DNA of 9,454 bases from an uncultured bacterium. Its GTDB lineage: Bacteria > Bacillota > Clostridia > Lachnospirales > Anaerotignaceae. The stretch covers positions 1-9,454 of the forward strand of contig CAJMNV010000076.1 in assembly GCA_905214825.1 (NCBI GenBank). Reading direction: 5' to 3'. The position numbers were made by a program, and so were the translations under genes. Under the pieces are notes generated by a model, which worked only from the letters and a program-made list of their open reading frames with translations, had not been told where the DNA came from and did no database searches. Below, piece by piece: positions 1 to 6,298 of this stretch (within the stretch, counting starts at the first letter, position 1; every line of letters begins with the position of its first letter).

Positions 1-25
1 CTTTAGCTTATCCATCTATAACATT

Positions 26-56
26 TTGTACTTTAACAAACACTAAATTTTATGAA
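26..56 (+). promoter_or_regulatory. weak candidate promoter for the Crh-like gene
   Basis: TTGTAC at 26-31 and TATGAA at 51-56 could be -35 and -10 boxes, but the 19-base spacer and imperfect -10 make this weak. Transcription from here would leave a 5' leader of only about 20 bases, which would fit the absence of a Shine-Dalgarno site before the GTG at 82. The gene could equally be read through from an upstream gene outside the window. I see nothing else in bases 1-81. Confidence 0.2.
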
Positions 57-81
57 TACATATTGACTGCCACTATATGTT

Positions 82-321
82 GTGAAAAAAACAGTTACAA
101 TCAAAACATCATTAGACGCAAGACAAGCAGCTTTTTTTGTGCAAAAAGCAGGACAATATCAAAGTGATATTCGTTTGACTTTAGACGAAAAAAAAGTGAA
201 TGCAAAAAGTATTATGGGTACGATTGCACTGGGTATGAAATCGGGGCAGACAGTGTTGATTACCGCAGAAGGCAGTGACGAAGAAGTTGCTGTAAATGCA
301 TTAGCAGAAGTATTATCTTAA
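82..321 (+). CDS. Crh-like HPr-family regulatory protein (catalytic His replaced by Asp)
   Basis: A 79-residue protein of the HPr fold, close to the usual 85-88 residues. Compared with Bacillus subtilis HPr and Crh from memory, the phosphocarrier histidine (His15) is replaced by Asp12 in the stretch SLDARQAA; Arg14 matches Arg17, and Gln15 stands where proline is usual. The regulatory serine region is intact: VNAKSIMG, with Ser43 matching Ser46, the HprK kinase target. The protein therefore probably cannot carry phosphate for sugar transport. By family knowledge it would act as a Crh-type cofactor for the catabolite regulator CcpA when Ser43 is phosphorylated. The start is a GTG with no visible Shine-Dalgarno sequence. 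An in-frame TGA at 64-66 limits any extension, leaving only a CTG at 67 as an alternative. In many Firmicutes such a gene follows whiA, but the 81 bases upstream here show no recognisable coding end. The family call is firm; the regulatory role is inferred. Confidence 0.88.
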   Translation: MKKTVTIKTSLDARQAAFFVQKAGQYQSDIRLTLDEKKVNAKSIMGTIALGMKSGQTVLITAEGSDEEVAVNALAEVLS

Positions 322-394
322 ACAGCAATCATTTATTTTACAAAAGAACATAATAAAAGCAATCATATAAAATTTTAGTTTCATAGTATGCAGC

Positions 395-433
395 AAAAGA
401 CGACATGATGGCAAAAATCATGTCGTTTTTTTT
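395..433 (+). terminator. intrinsic terminator after the Crh-like gene
   Basis: A perfect 10-bp stem (ACGACATGAT at 400-409 paired with ATCATGTCGT at 417-426) with a 7-base loop is followed directly by an eight-T run to 433. The A-rich bases before the stem (395-398) can pair with the first Ts. It ends transcripts from the Crh-like gene about 75 bases after its stop codon. It also separates that gene from the next one, which has its own promoter. Confidence 0.9.
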
Positions 434-440
434 GTTTTTC

Positions 441-469
441 TTTACATTTTTTTTAATCAGAAGTATAAT
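441..469 (+). promoter_or_regulatory. sigma-A-type promoter for the MgtC-family gene
   Basis: TTTACA at 441-446 and a perfect TATAAT at 464-469 are separated by 17 bases, the optimal spacing for housekeeping sigma factor. It lies just behind the terminator of the preceding gene. Transcription should start near 475-477 and leave a leader of about 80 bases before the ATG at 556. I did not recognise a riboswitch or attenuator in that leader. Confidence 0.8.
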
Positions 470-555
470 TTTTTTAGAATGATAACGGTTCATAAGACAA
501 AGCAGTAACAGCATAATATCTTAAAGATTACAAAATAATATGATGGGGTGTATGT

Positions 556-1248
556 ATGACTTTTTTTGAAACGATATGGATGTATATAGAGCCGCAGTTG
601 GGCTGGGTCACTCGCTTGTGTATGGCTTGTGTTTGTGGCGGACTGGTTGGGTATGAACGTAGCAGACGCAGAAAAGAAGCAGGTATTCGCACACATATTT
701 TGGTTGCACTGGGGTCGGCGTTGGCAATGATTATATCAAAATATTCTTTCTTTGATATTTTGATACATGAAGATATTTCATTAGACCCTTCTCGTCTTGC
801 ATCGAATGTGATTACAGGGATTTCTTTTTTGGGGGCAGGTGTGATATTTGTCAGAGGGGTTTCTATTCGTGGGCTGACAACAGCAGCAGGTGTTTGGACA
901 ACAGCAGGCATTGGTTTGGCGGTGGGGGCTGGATTGTATGTTGTGGCATTTGTGGCAACGGCATTGATATTGGTGATACAAATTGTGCTATATGAATATT
1001 TGAGAAAATGGGACGGCCCTATATATGAAACCATTTCGTTGCGATATGTGAATGCGGCGAATGGATTAGAACGTTTGAAATATGAACTGGCAAGCAGAAA
1101 TATTGTCATTCATAATATGAAAATGAAAAAAAATGAAGATGATACCATTTCTATAATATTGGAGGTCAGTAGAGAAAATGCCATCACTTGTGTGGATTTA
1201 GCAGATATTCTCGCACATGACCCCCAAGTGAAAGAATTTAGTTTGTGA
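556..1248 (+). CDS. MgtC/SapB-family membrane protein
   Basis: A 230-residue integral membrane protein. The N-terminal 150 residues carry the MgtC/SapB pattern: GGLVGYERSRRRKEAGIRTH at 28-47, a long hydrophobic stretch with ALGSALAMII, then ITGISFLGAGVIF at 86-98 and GLTTAAGVWTTAGIGLAVGA at 106-125. About four or five membrane segments are plausible. Residues about 155-230 form a soluble tail with alternating strands and helices, like the ACT-like C-terminal domain seen in longer MgtC members. In Salmonella, MgtC is needed for growth at low magnesium and inside macrophages and acts on the F1Fo ATPase. Most family members in free-living or gut Firmicutes are uncharacterised, so a magnesium link here is only inferred. 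The start is supported by GGGG at 545-548, seven bases before the ATG. The TGA stop directly adjoins the stop of the convergent next gene. No magnesium riboswitch was recognised upstream. Confidence 0.9.
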   Translation: MTFFETIWMYIEPQLGWVTRLCMACVCGGLVGYERSRRRKEAGIRTHILVALGSALAMIISKYSFFDILIHEDISLDPSRLASNVITGISFLGAGVIFVRGVSIRGLTTAAGVWTTAGIGLAVGAGLYVVAFVATALILVIQIVLYEYLRKWDGPIYETISLRYVNAANGLERLKYELASRNIVIHNMKMKKNEDDTISIILEVSRENAITCVDLADILAHDPQVKEFSL

Positions 1249-2262
1249 TTATTCATTCACACCTGCGGCGATGACATCTTCTGCAAATGTGTTCACAACG
1301 AAATCAGAAAAAGGTACACGTTGGGAGAGTTCGCCGCCTTGTTCCATGATGTCTTGTATATGTGCAAAGCCTTTTTCGGAAAATAATGGGTCTGTTTTCC
1401 ATGTGTTTTGGTTTTTGTAACGGGTGATGATTGTGGTCAGTGTTTCTAAGTCGGAGTCTGGAAATTGTGGTAATATTACTTTTGCAATTTCTTCTGGTGT
1501 GTGGGTGTCTACCCAAATTTGCCCACGATATATGGCTTTTGTGAATGCGGTGATGGTTTCTGGGTTTTCTTTTAACCATGTATCGTTTGTCATATAAACC
1601 GTATAGGGAATGTCGCCACTGGCTTCGCCCAATGATGCAACAATATGCCCCGTACCGTTTTGTTCCAATGTGGTGGCAACAGGTTCAAATTCTACGGTAT
1701 AATCGCCGACGTTGCCTGTGAAAGCACCTGCGGTAGATGTAAAATCGATGTTATTGATAATGTTAACATCTGTGAAGGGTGTCATACCATTTTCACGCAA
1801 TACATATTCCAAAACCAGTTCCGGCATACCGCCCAAACGTCCGCCGATAACAGATTTTTCTTTCAAATCTGTCCATTGAAAATTTGGCTGTTCTGTACGA
1901 GATACCAAGAAATTCCCTGCACGTTGTGTCAGTTGCAAAAATGCTTTTGGATAATTTTCTTTTCCTTCATTGTACACATAAATACCTGCCTCTGTGCCAA
2001 GCAGTGCAATGTCGGCAGAACCAGAAAGCAGTGCAGTCATGGATTTGTCTGCACCATTACCTGTTGTGACAGTCACGTCCAATCCTTCTTGTTCAAAAAA
2101 ATCCAATTCTTGTGCAACATATTGTGGTGCATAGAATACGGAATGTACCACCTCATTTAACCGAACAGGTGTCAGTGCGGTGGTGGTGTCTTGTCTGGTA
2201 CAGCCTGCAAAAACAGATATTCCAAATACAGCACAAAGCCCTAAAGCAATTTGTTTTTTCAT
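1249..2262 (-). CDS. ABC transporter substrate-binding lipoprotein, NMT1/THI5 (SsuA/ThiY-like) type
   Basis: A 337-residue exported lipoprotein. The signal peptide MKKQIALGLCAVFGISVFAG ends in a lipobox with Cys21 as the lipidated residue. The mature part has the periplasmic-binding-protein-like fold of the nitrate/sulfonate/thiamine-precursor group: HSVFYAPQYVA at 40-50, then FEQEGLDV, GNGADKSMTALLSGSADIAL and an IGGRLGGMPE segment, typical of NMT1/THI5-like proteins. It would capture a small molecule outside the membrane and deliver it to a permease/ATPase pair. Neither partner is in this window, so the substrate cannot be named; alkylsulfonate, pyrimidine precursor or similar are possibilities. 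No TPP riboswitch signature is visible upstream, so a thiamine role has no regulatory support. I chose the ATG at 2262 over one at 2277, because an AGGAGG lies between them and the signal peptide begins MKK. It converges on the MgtC-family gene with no intergenic base. Confidence 0.9.
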   Translation of the reverse strand: MKKQIALGLCAVFGISVFAGCTRQDTTTALTPVRLNEVVHSVFYAPQYVAQELDFFEQEGLDVTVTTGNGADKSMTALLSGSADIALLGTEAGIYVYNEGKENYPKAFLQLTQRAGNFLVSRTEQPNFQWTDLKEKSVIGGRLGGMPELVLEYVLRENGMTPFTDVNIINNIDFTSTAGAFTGNVGDYTVEFEPVATTLEQNGTGHIVASLGEASGDIPYTVYMTNDTWLKENPETITAFTKAIYRGQIWVDTHTPEEIAKVILPQFPDSDLETLTTIITRYKNQNTWKTDPLFSEKGFAHIQDIMEQGGELSQRVPFSDFVVNTFAEDVIAAGVNE

Positions 2263-2268
2263 GAGTGT

Positions 2269-2274
2269 CCTCCT
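2269..2274 (-). promoter_or_regulatory. Shine-Dalgarno site that sets the lipoprotein start at 2262
   Basis: On the minus strand AGGAGG lies six bases before the ATG at 2262. The upstream in-frame ATG at 2275-2277 would put this site inside the coding region and adds a five-residue extension before the signal peptide, so it is unlikely to be the start. Confidence 0.85.
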
Positions 2275-2297
2275 CATATATCTATTGCAAATTTGAT

Positions 2298-2326
2298 ATT
2301 ATACTATGAAACAAAAAGGAAATTGT
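2298..2326 (-). promoter_or_regulatory. candidate promoter for the NMT1/THI5-like lipoprotein gene
   Basis: On the minus strand a perfect TATAAT occupies 2303-2298. Seventeen bases upstream is ACAATT (2326-2321), a poor -35. The leader would be short, about 30 bases. The -35 lies in the loop of the inverted repeat at 2311-2343, so that repeat could act as an operator or alter access to this promoter. Confidence 0.5.
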
Positions 2327-2350
2327 GCATGTGTCCTTTTTGTTTTTTTT
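2311..2350 (+). terminator. inverted repeat followed by T-run (terminator-like, or operator)
   Basis: ACAAAAAGGA (2311-2320) and TCCTTTTTGT (2334-2343) are perfect 10-bp complements around a 13-base loop, followed by eight Ts (2343-2350). On the plus strand this has the form of an intrinsic terminator, although the stem is AT-rich. No plus-strand gene ends nearby: the region lies between two divergent genes, so it could stop only read-through from the MgtC-family gene across the minus-strand lipoprotein gene. Alternatively it is a dyad operator for one or both divergent promoters. The structure is certain; its job is not. Confidence 0.5.
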
Positions 2351-2352
2351 GT

Positions 2353-2404
2353 AAAAATTTTTTTTGTTGATTGTCATACTTTTTTTCGGAATATAGTGTA
2401 TAAT
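2353..2404 (+). promoter_or_regulatory. candidate polA promoter with AT tract upstream
   Basis: A perfect TATAAT at 2399-2404 would place the transcription start near 2411, giving a leader of about 30 bases. No good -35 is found at 16-18 bases; TTGTCA at 2371-2376 is 22 bases away from this box, but 15 bases from an alternative TATAGT at 2392-2397. An A5T8 tract at 2353-2365 falls about 46-58 bases before the predicted start, the usual place of an UP element, and may compensate for the weak -35. Confidence 0.5.
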
Positions 2405-2430
2405 AAAATTTATGAAAACTTTGTATAGAC

Positions 2431-2436
2431 AGGGGG
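2431..2436 (+). promoter_or_regulatory. Shine-Dalgarno site that sets the polA start at 2442
   Basis: AGGGGG lies five bases before the ATG at 2442. It argues against an in-frame ATG at 2412, which would add ten residues unlike the family N-terminus and lies at or next to the predicted transcription start. Confidence 0.85.
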
Positions 2437-2441
2437 ATATT

Positions 2442-5102
2442 ATGACAGAAAAAATCATGTTGATTGATGGCAATAGTATTGTAAACCGTGCATTTTATGG
2501 TGTGCCTTTGTTGACAAATGCGGAAGGCAGATATACAAATGCAGTATATGGTTTTTTGAATATTTTGTTTAAATTGATAGATGAAGAAAATCCAGATTAT
2601 TTGGCAGTAGCATTTGATTTGCATGTACCAACATTTCGGCACAAGGCTTTTACAGAATATAAAGGCAATCGAAAATCCATGCCTGAAGAATTGAGAGAAC
2701 AAATGCCCTTACTCAAAGAGATATTGTGTGCAATGGGTATTGCATTGTATGAGCAAGAAGGTTTTGAAGCAGATGATATATTGGGGAGTTTGTCAAAACA
2801 GGCAGAACAAAAAGGAATATTGGCTGTTGTGGTTTCTGGTGACAAAGATTTGCTGCAGTTGGCAAGCGATACATTAAAAGTGCGTATTCCCAAAACAAAA
2901 CACGGACGCACAGAAACAGAAGATTATTATGCCAAAGATGTGATGGAAGCATATGGTGTGACACCCACAGAATTTATTGATGTCAAAGCATTGATGGGGG
3001 ATAGTTCCGATAATATTCCAGGTGTGCCAAGCATAGGCGAAAAAACAGCCATAAAAATCATACAACAATATCATGATTTAGAAAATGCCATTGCACATGC
3101 ATCAGAAGTGAAACCCAAAAGAGCATCTGAAAATTTGGAGAATTTCAAAGAACAAGCAAGAATGAGCAAATATTTGGCAACCATTGTCAGGGATATGGAT
3201 TTGCAAATGGATATGACACAAATGGGGGCAAAAAATTTGTTTACATCAGAGGCATATACACTTGTCAAAAAGTTGGAATTTAAAAGTTTTTTTGCAAGAT
3301 TTGAACAAAACACCGCACAACAAACACAAAAACAAGATACCATATATCATTACATTGATACAGAGGCAGAAGCAAAAATATTTTTCCAAAATTTGGAACA
3401 GAAAGAAACAGCTTATGTATTGTTGGTAGATGATGATGTTTGGAAAGGTATGGCAGTCTGTCAAAATGCAGGTGAAAGTACATTTTTGGAAATTACAGAA
3501 GATTTGTTACCAGAAAAATTGGCAGAACAAGCAAAACCATTTTTGCAGTCAGAAGTATATCAAATCATTGGGCATAATGTGAAACGTGATATTCATATAT
3601 TGCGTTATTTTGGTGTGGAAAAAATCAATGCAAAGTTTGATACCATATTGGCAGCATATTTGCTCAATGCCACAAATGAAACTTATGCATATGATGATTT
3701 GGCAAGAGATTTTTTGGCAGAAATATACCCTTCCACAGAGCAGGTGTTGGGCAAAGGCAGGACAAAACAACCATTGGAAAGTTTGCCTTTGGAAGAACGT
3801 TTGTCATTTGCGGCAAAACAGGCAGAAATTATGTATCGTGTAAAACAGGTGTTGTTACAAAAATTGGAACAAAATCAGCAAAAAGATTTATTTTTGGATA
3901 TAGAAATGCCTTTGTTGTATGTGTTGGCAGATATGGAAGCATATGGTATCAAAGTGGACAGAAACGCACTGATTGCGTATCGAAAACAGTTGGAAAAGAG
4001 TATTGATGGTATCACAAAAGAAATTTATGAATTGTCTGGGGAAGTATTTAACTTAAATTCTCCCAAACAGTTGGGGGTGGTATTGTTTGAAAAAATGGAA
4101 CTGCCCGGTGGTAAAAAAACAAAAACAGGATATTCCACAGCCGCAGATGTGTTGGAAAAATTGAAAGCGGAATATCCTGTTGTGGATAAAATATTGTATT
4201 ACAGACAGTTGACAAAACTGAAAAGTACATATGCTGATGGTTTGCTCGCTATGATGGACGAAAAAACAGATAAAATATATTCGACATTCAATCAAACCAT
4301 TACCGCAACGGGTCGTATCAGCTCCTCAGAGCCAAATTTGCAAAATATCCCCATTCGTTTGGCATTGGGCAGAGAATTGCGAAAGGTATTCATTCCCACA
4401 TCAGAAGAATACTGTTTTTTAGATGCCGATTATTCACAAATTGAATTGCGTGTGCTGGCACACATGGCAGGAGATGAAACATTGATTGATGCATTCAGAC
4501 AAAAACAGGATATTCACCGTTTGACAGCCTCACAGGTGTTCCATGTCCCTTTTGATGCCGTGACAGAATTGCAAAGAAGAAATGCAAAAGCAGTGAACTT
4601 CGGCATTATATATGGTATTGGTGCGTTTAGTTTGAGTCAGGATTTGGAAATTACAAAAAAAGAGGCGGACGAATATATTCAAGCATATTTTACAAAATAT
4701 CCAAAAATCAAGACGTATTTGCAAGATATGGTAAACCGTGCCATACAAAAAGGTTACGCAGAAACCATTTGTCATAGACGACGTGCGATGCCAGAATTGC
4801 AAAGTGCCAATTTTATACAACGTTCTTTTGGGGAACGTGTGGCAATGAATATGCCCATACAAGGCAGTGCGGCAGATATTATCAAAATTGCTATGATAAA
4901 AGTGTATCATGCTTTGCAGGCGGGCGGGTACCGTTCTCGTTTGGTGTTACAAGTGCATGATGAATTGTTGATTGAAACACATAAAGAAGAGTTGGAACAA
5001 GTCAAACAGATTTTAAAAGAAAATATGGAACAAGCGGTTGCCTTGACTGTGCCATTAGATGTGGAAATACATCAAGGTGAAAACTGGTTAGATGCAAAAT
5101 AA
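2442..5102 (+). CDS. polA: DNA polymerase I (5' nuclease and polymerase; 3'-5' exonuclease site decayed)
   Basis: An 886-residue family A polymerase of full length. It fills gaps in repair and removes RNA primers of Okazaki fragments. Residues 1 to about 285 are the 5' nuclease, with metal-binding acidic residues visible at Asp9, Glu109/Asp111/Asp112, Asp134/Asp136 and Asp187/Asp190, and the helix-hairpin-helix GVPSIGEKTA. Residues about 300-470 are the 3'-5' exonuclease fold. There Asp383 is kept (HNVKRD), but the DTE motif reads DDD at 330-332, and the last motif (Tyr-x3-Asp in E. coli) reads FAAKQ at 456-460, so proofreading is probably lost, as in Bacillus-type enzymes. Residues about 485-886 are the polymerase: motif A DYSQIELR with Asp663; motif B with Arg712, Lys716, Phe720 and Tyr724; motif C HDE at 839-841. 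It heads a run of six tightly spaced plus-strand genes, with coaE starting 15 bases after its stop. Confidence 0.98.
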   Translation: MTEKIMLIDGNSIVNRAFYGVPLLTNAEGRYTNAVYGFLNILFKLIDEENPDYLAVAFDLHVPTFRHKAFTEYKGNRKSMPEELREQMPLLKEILCAMGIALYEQEGFEADDILGSLSKQAEQKGILAVVVSGDKDLLQLASDTLKVRIPKTKHGRTETEDYYAKDVMEAYGVTPTEFIDVKALMGDSSDNIPGVPSIGEKTAIKIIQQYHDLENAIAHASEVKPKRASENLENFKEQARMSKYLATIVRDMDLQMDMTQMGAKNLFTSEAYTLVKKLEFKSFFARFEQNTAQQTQKQDTIYHYIDTEAEAKIFFQNLEQKETAYVLLVDDDVWKGMAVCQNAGESTFLEITEDLLPEKLAEQAKPFLQSEVYQIIGHNVKRDIHILRYFGVEKINAKFDTILAAYLLNATNETYAYDDLARDFLAEIYPSTEQVLGKGRTKQPLESLPLEERLSFAAKQAEIMYRVKQVLLQKLEQNQQKDLFLDIEMPLLYVLADMEAYGIKVDRNALIAYRKQLEKSIDGITKEIYELSGEVFNLNSPKQLGVVLFEKMELPGGKKTKTGYSTAADVLEKLKAEYPVVDKILYYRQLTKLKSTYADGLLAMMDEKTDKIYSTFNQTITATGRISSSEPNLQNIPIRLALGRELRKVFIPTSEEYCFLDADYSQIELRVLAHMAGDETLIDAFRQKQDIHRLTASQVFHVPFDAVTELQRRNAKAVNFGIIYGIGAFSLSQDLEITKKEADEYIQAYFTKYPKIKTYLQDMVNRAIQKGYAETICHRRRAMPELQSANFIQRSFGERVAMNMPIQGSAADIIKIAMIKVYHALQAGGYRSRLVLQVHDELLIETHKEELEQVKQILKENMEQAVALTVPLDVEIHQGENWLDAK

Positions 5103-5117
5103 AAAGAGGGATATGAT

Positions 5118-5732
5118 ATGAAAGTCATTGGATTGACAGGTGGTACAGGCAGTGGAAAAAGTGTGGTTAGTCGCCTTTTGGAAAAAGAAGGTGCTGTGAT
5201 TGTAGATGCAGATAAAATCAGCAGAGAGATTGTGGAAATTGGAAAACCTGCATATCAAGAAATTGTGTCTTATTTTGGTGATGGAATTTTACAACAAGAT
5301 GGTTGCATATTTCGCAAAAAATTGGGCGAAATTGTATTTTCGGATAAAGAAAAACTGGAGTTTTTGAACCAATGTACACATAAATATATTGCACAGGAAA
5401 TGGAAAAACAGATTGCACACGCAAAAGCAGAAAATCAAGCGATTTGTATTGTGCTGGATGCCCCTTTGCTTTTTGAAGCAGGGCTGGAAAAGATTTGCGA
5501 TGCTGTTTGGGTTGTGTATGCAGCGAAAGATGTGCGGGTGTTACGTATTATGCAACGTGATGGCATTTCCGAAGAAATGGCAAGAGCAAGAATTGCAAAC
5601 CAAAAAACTTGGGCAGAATATCATGATTTGTCGGATTTGGTATTGGACAACAGTCGAGATACCATACATTTACAAAAACAGGTGAAACAAGCTTTACAAA
5701 CAATATCAAATGTTAAGGTGAATGGAAAATGA
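5118..5732 (+). CDS. coaE: dephospho-CoA kinase
   Basis: A 204-residue cytoplasmic P-loop kinase, the usual size for the family. It catalyses the last step of coenzyme A synthesis, phosphorylating the 3'-hydroxyl of the ribose of dephospho-CoA with ATP. The sequence shows the P-loop GLTGGTGSGKS at 5-15 (Lys14 binds ATP phosphate), VDADKISREIV at 29-39 with the conserved acidic residues of the substrate site, LDAPLLFEAG at 113-122, and the lid-region pattern ending in RARIANQ. AGAGGG at 5105-5110, seven bases before the ATG, gives a good ribosome site. The gene follows polA by 15 bases, and its TGA overlaps the ATG of the next gene as ATGA, so translation of the two is probably coupled. polA next to coaE is a common arrangement in Firmicutes, and I recall a transglycosylase in third place in clostridia. 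Confidence 0.97.
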   Translation: MKVIGLTGGTGSGKSVVSRLLEKEGAVIVDADKISREIVEIGKPAYQEIVSYFGDGILQQDGCIFRKKLGEIVFSDKEKLEFLNQCTHKYIAQEMEKQIAHAKAENQAICIVLDAPLLFEAGLEKICDAVWVVYAAKDVRVLRIMQRDGISEEMARARIANQKTWAEYHDLSDLVLDNSRDTIHLQKQVKQALQTISNVKVNGK

Positions 5733-6286
5733 TACAACGATTTTTGAAACGATGGATAACATGGATTTTTGTATTGGGCGTTGTGGGGGCAATCGGGTAT
5801 TTTTTGATATTGCCAAAAATACTGCCTCTTAGCTGTAAAAATTATGTGGAAAAATATGCGGCACAATATCATGTGGAACCATCATTGGTGTATGCGGTGA
5901 TATTTTGTGAAAGCGGTTTTGATCCAAATGCAGTTTCTTCAGCACAAGCAAAAGGTTTGATGCAAGTGACAGACGATACAGCAATATGGGCGGCAAGACA
6001 AATAGATGGTTTGGATACAGAGACATTACAAATTACAGACCCAGAAACCAATATACAAATTGGTTGTTGGTATTTGGGGTGGTTGCTTCAAAAATTTGAT
6101 GGAAACACACAAACTTCTTTGGCTGGATATAATGCAGGACATAACAAAGTTGCAACTTGGTTGGCAGATGAGGAAAAAAGCAAAGATGGTTTGACACTAG
6201 ATGAAATTCCTTATACAGAAACAGATAATTATGTCAAAAAAGTAGTGTTGATACAAAAATTATACCAATGGTTATATCGCATATAA
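5729..6286 (+). CDS. membrane-anchored lytic transglycosylase, SLT family
   Basis: A 185-residue protein with one N-terminal hydrophobic segment (about 11-34, after a basic stretch) that anchors it in the membrane with the catalytic part outside. Residues about 37-185 match the Slt70-type transglycosylase domain: CESGFDPNAVS at 60-70 with the catalytic Glu61, AKGLMQV at 74-80, CWYLGWLL at 113-120, AGYNAG at 132-137 and IPYTETDNYVKKV at 160-172. Such enzymes cut the MurNAc-GlcNAc bond of peptidoglycan without water, leaving 1,6-anhydroMurNAc ends. The role here would be wall turnover or remodelling. No cell-wall-binding repeat is present. The start overlaps the coaE stop by four bases and has AAGG at 5715-5718. 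A cleaved signal peptide is less likely, because no clear signal-peptidase site follows the hydrophobic run, although the cysteine at 36 is close to its end. Confidence 0.93.
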   Translation: MIQRFLKRWITWIFVLGVVGAIGYFLILPKILPLSCKNYVEKYAAQYHVEPSLVYAVIFCESGFDPNAVSSAQAKGLMQVTDDTAIWAARQIDGLDTETLQITDPETNIQIGCWYLGWLLQKFDGNTQTSLAGYNAGHNKVATWLADEEKSKDGLTLDEIPYTETDNYVKKVVLIQKLYQWLYRI

Positions 6287-6298
6287 AGGAGGCGGCTT

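Noticed and set aside
1..81. The end of an upstream gene such as whiA
   Set aside because: Translation of all three plus frames gives early stops or unfamiliar sequence, so no coding end can be supported.
324..366. A 9-base direct repeat, AGCAATCAT, at 324-332 and 358-366
   Set aside because: It is short, single-pair and in AT-rich intergenic sequence; chance is a sufficient explanation, and no mobile-element boundary is present.
476..555. Possible magnesium riboswitch in the leader of the MgtC-family gene
   Set aside because: The leader is only about 80 bases, too short for a full M-box with a terminator, and no conserved core or strong hairpin was recognised.
528..1109. A 193-codon minus-strand open frame opposite the MgtC-family gene
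   Set aside because: It is antisense to a well-supported coding region, has low-complexity composition rich in Thr, Pro and Ala, and shows no recognisable domain. It looks like a by-product of codon bias on the other strand.
1645..2160. A 171-codon plus-strand open frame opposite the NMT1/THI5-like lipoprotein gene
   Set aside because: It is Cys/Phe-rich, matches nothing I recognise, and is antisense to a clear lipoprotein gene with a signal peptide and ribosome site.
2263..2297. Possible TPP riboswitch before the NMT1/THI5-like gene
   Set aside because: The predicted leader is about 30 bases and lacks the CUGAGA-type core.
2412..2441. A longer polA start at 2412
   Set aside because: It lies at or next to the predicted transcription start, has no ribosome site, and the added residues do not resemble polymerase I N-termini.
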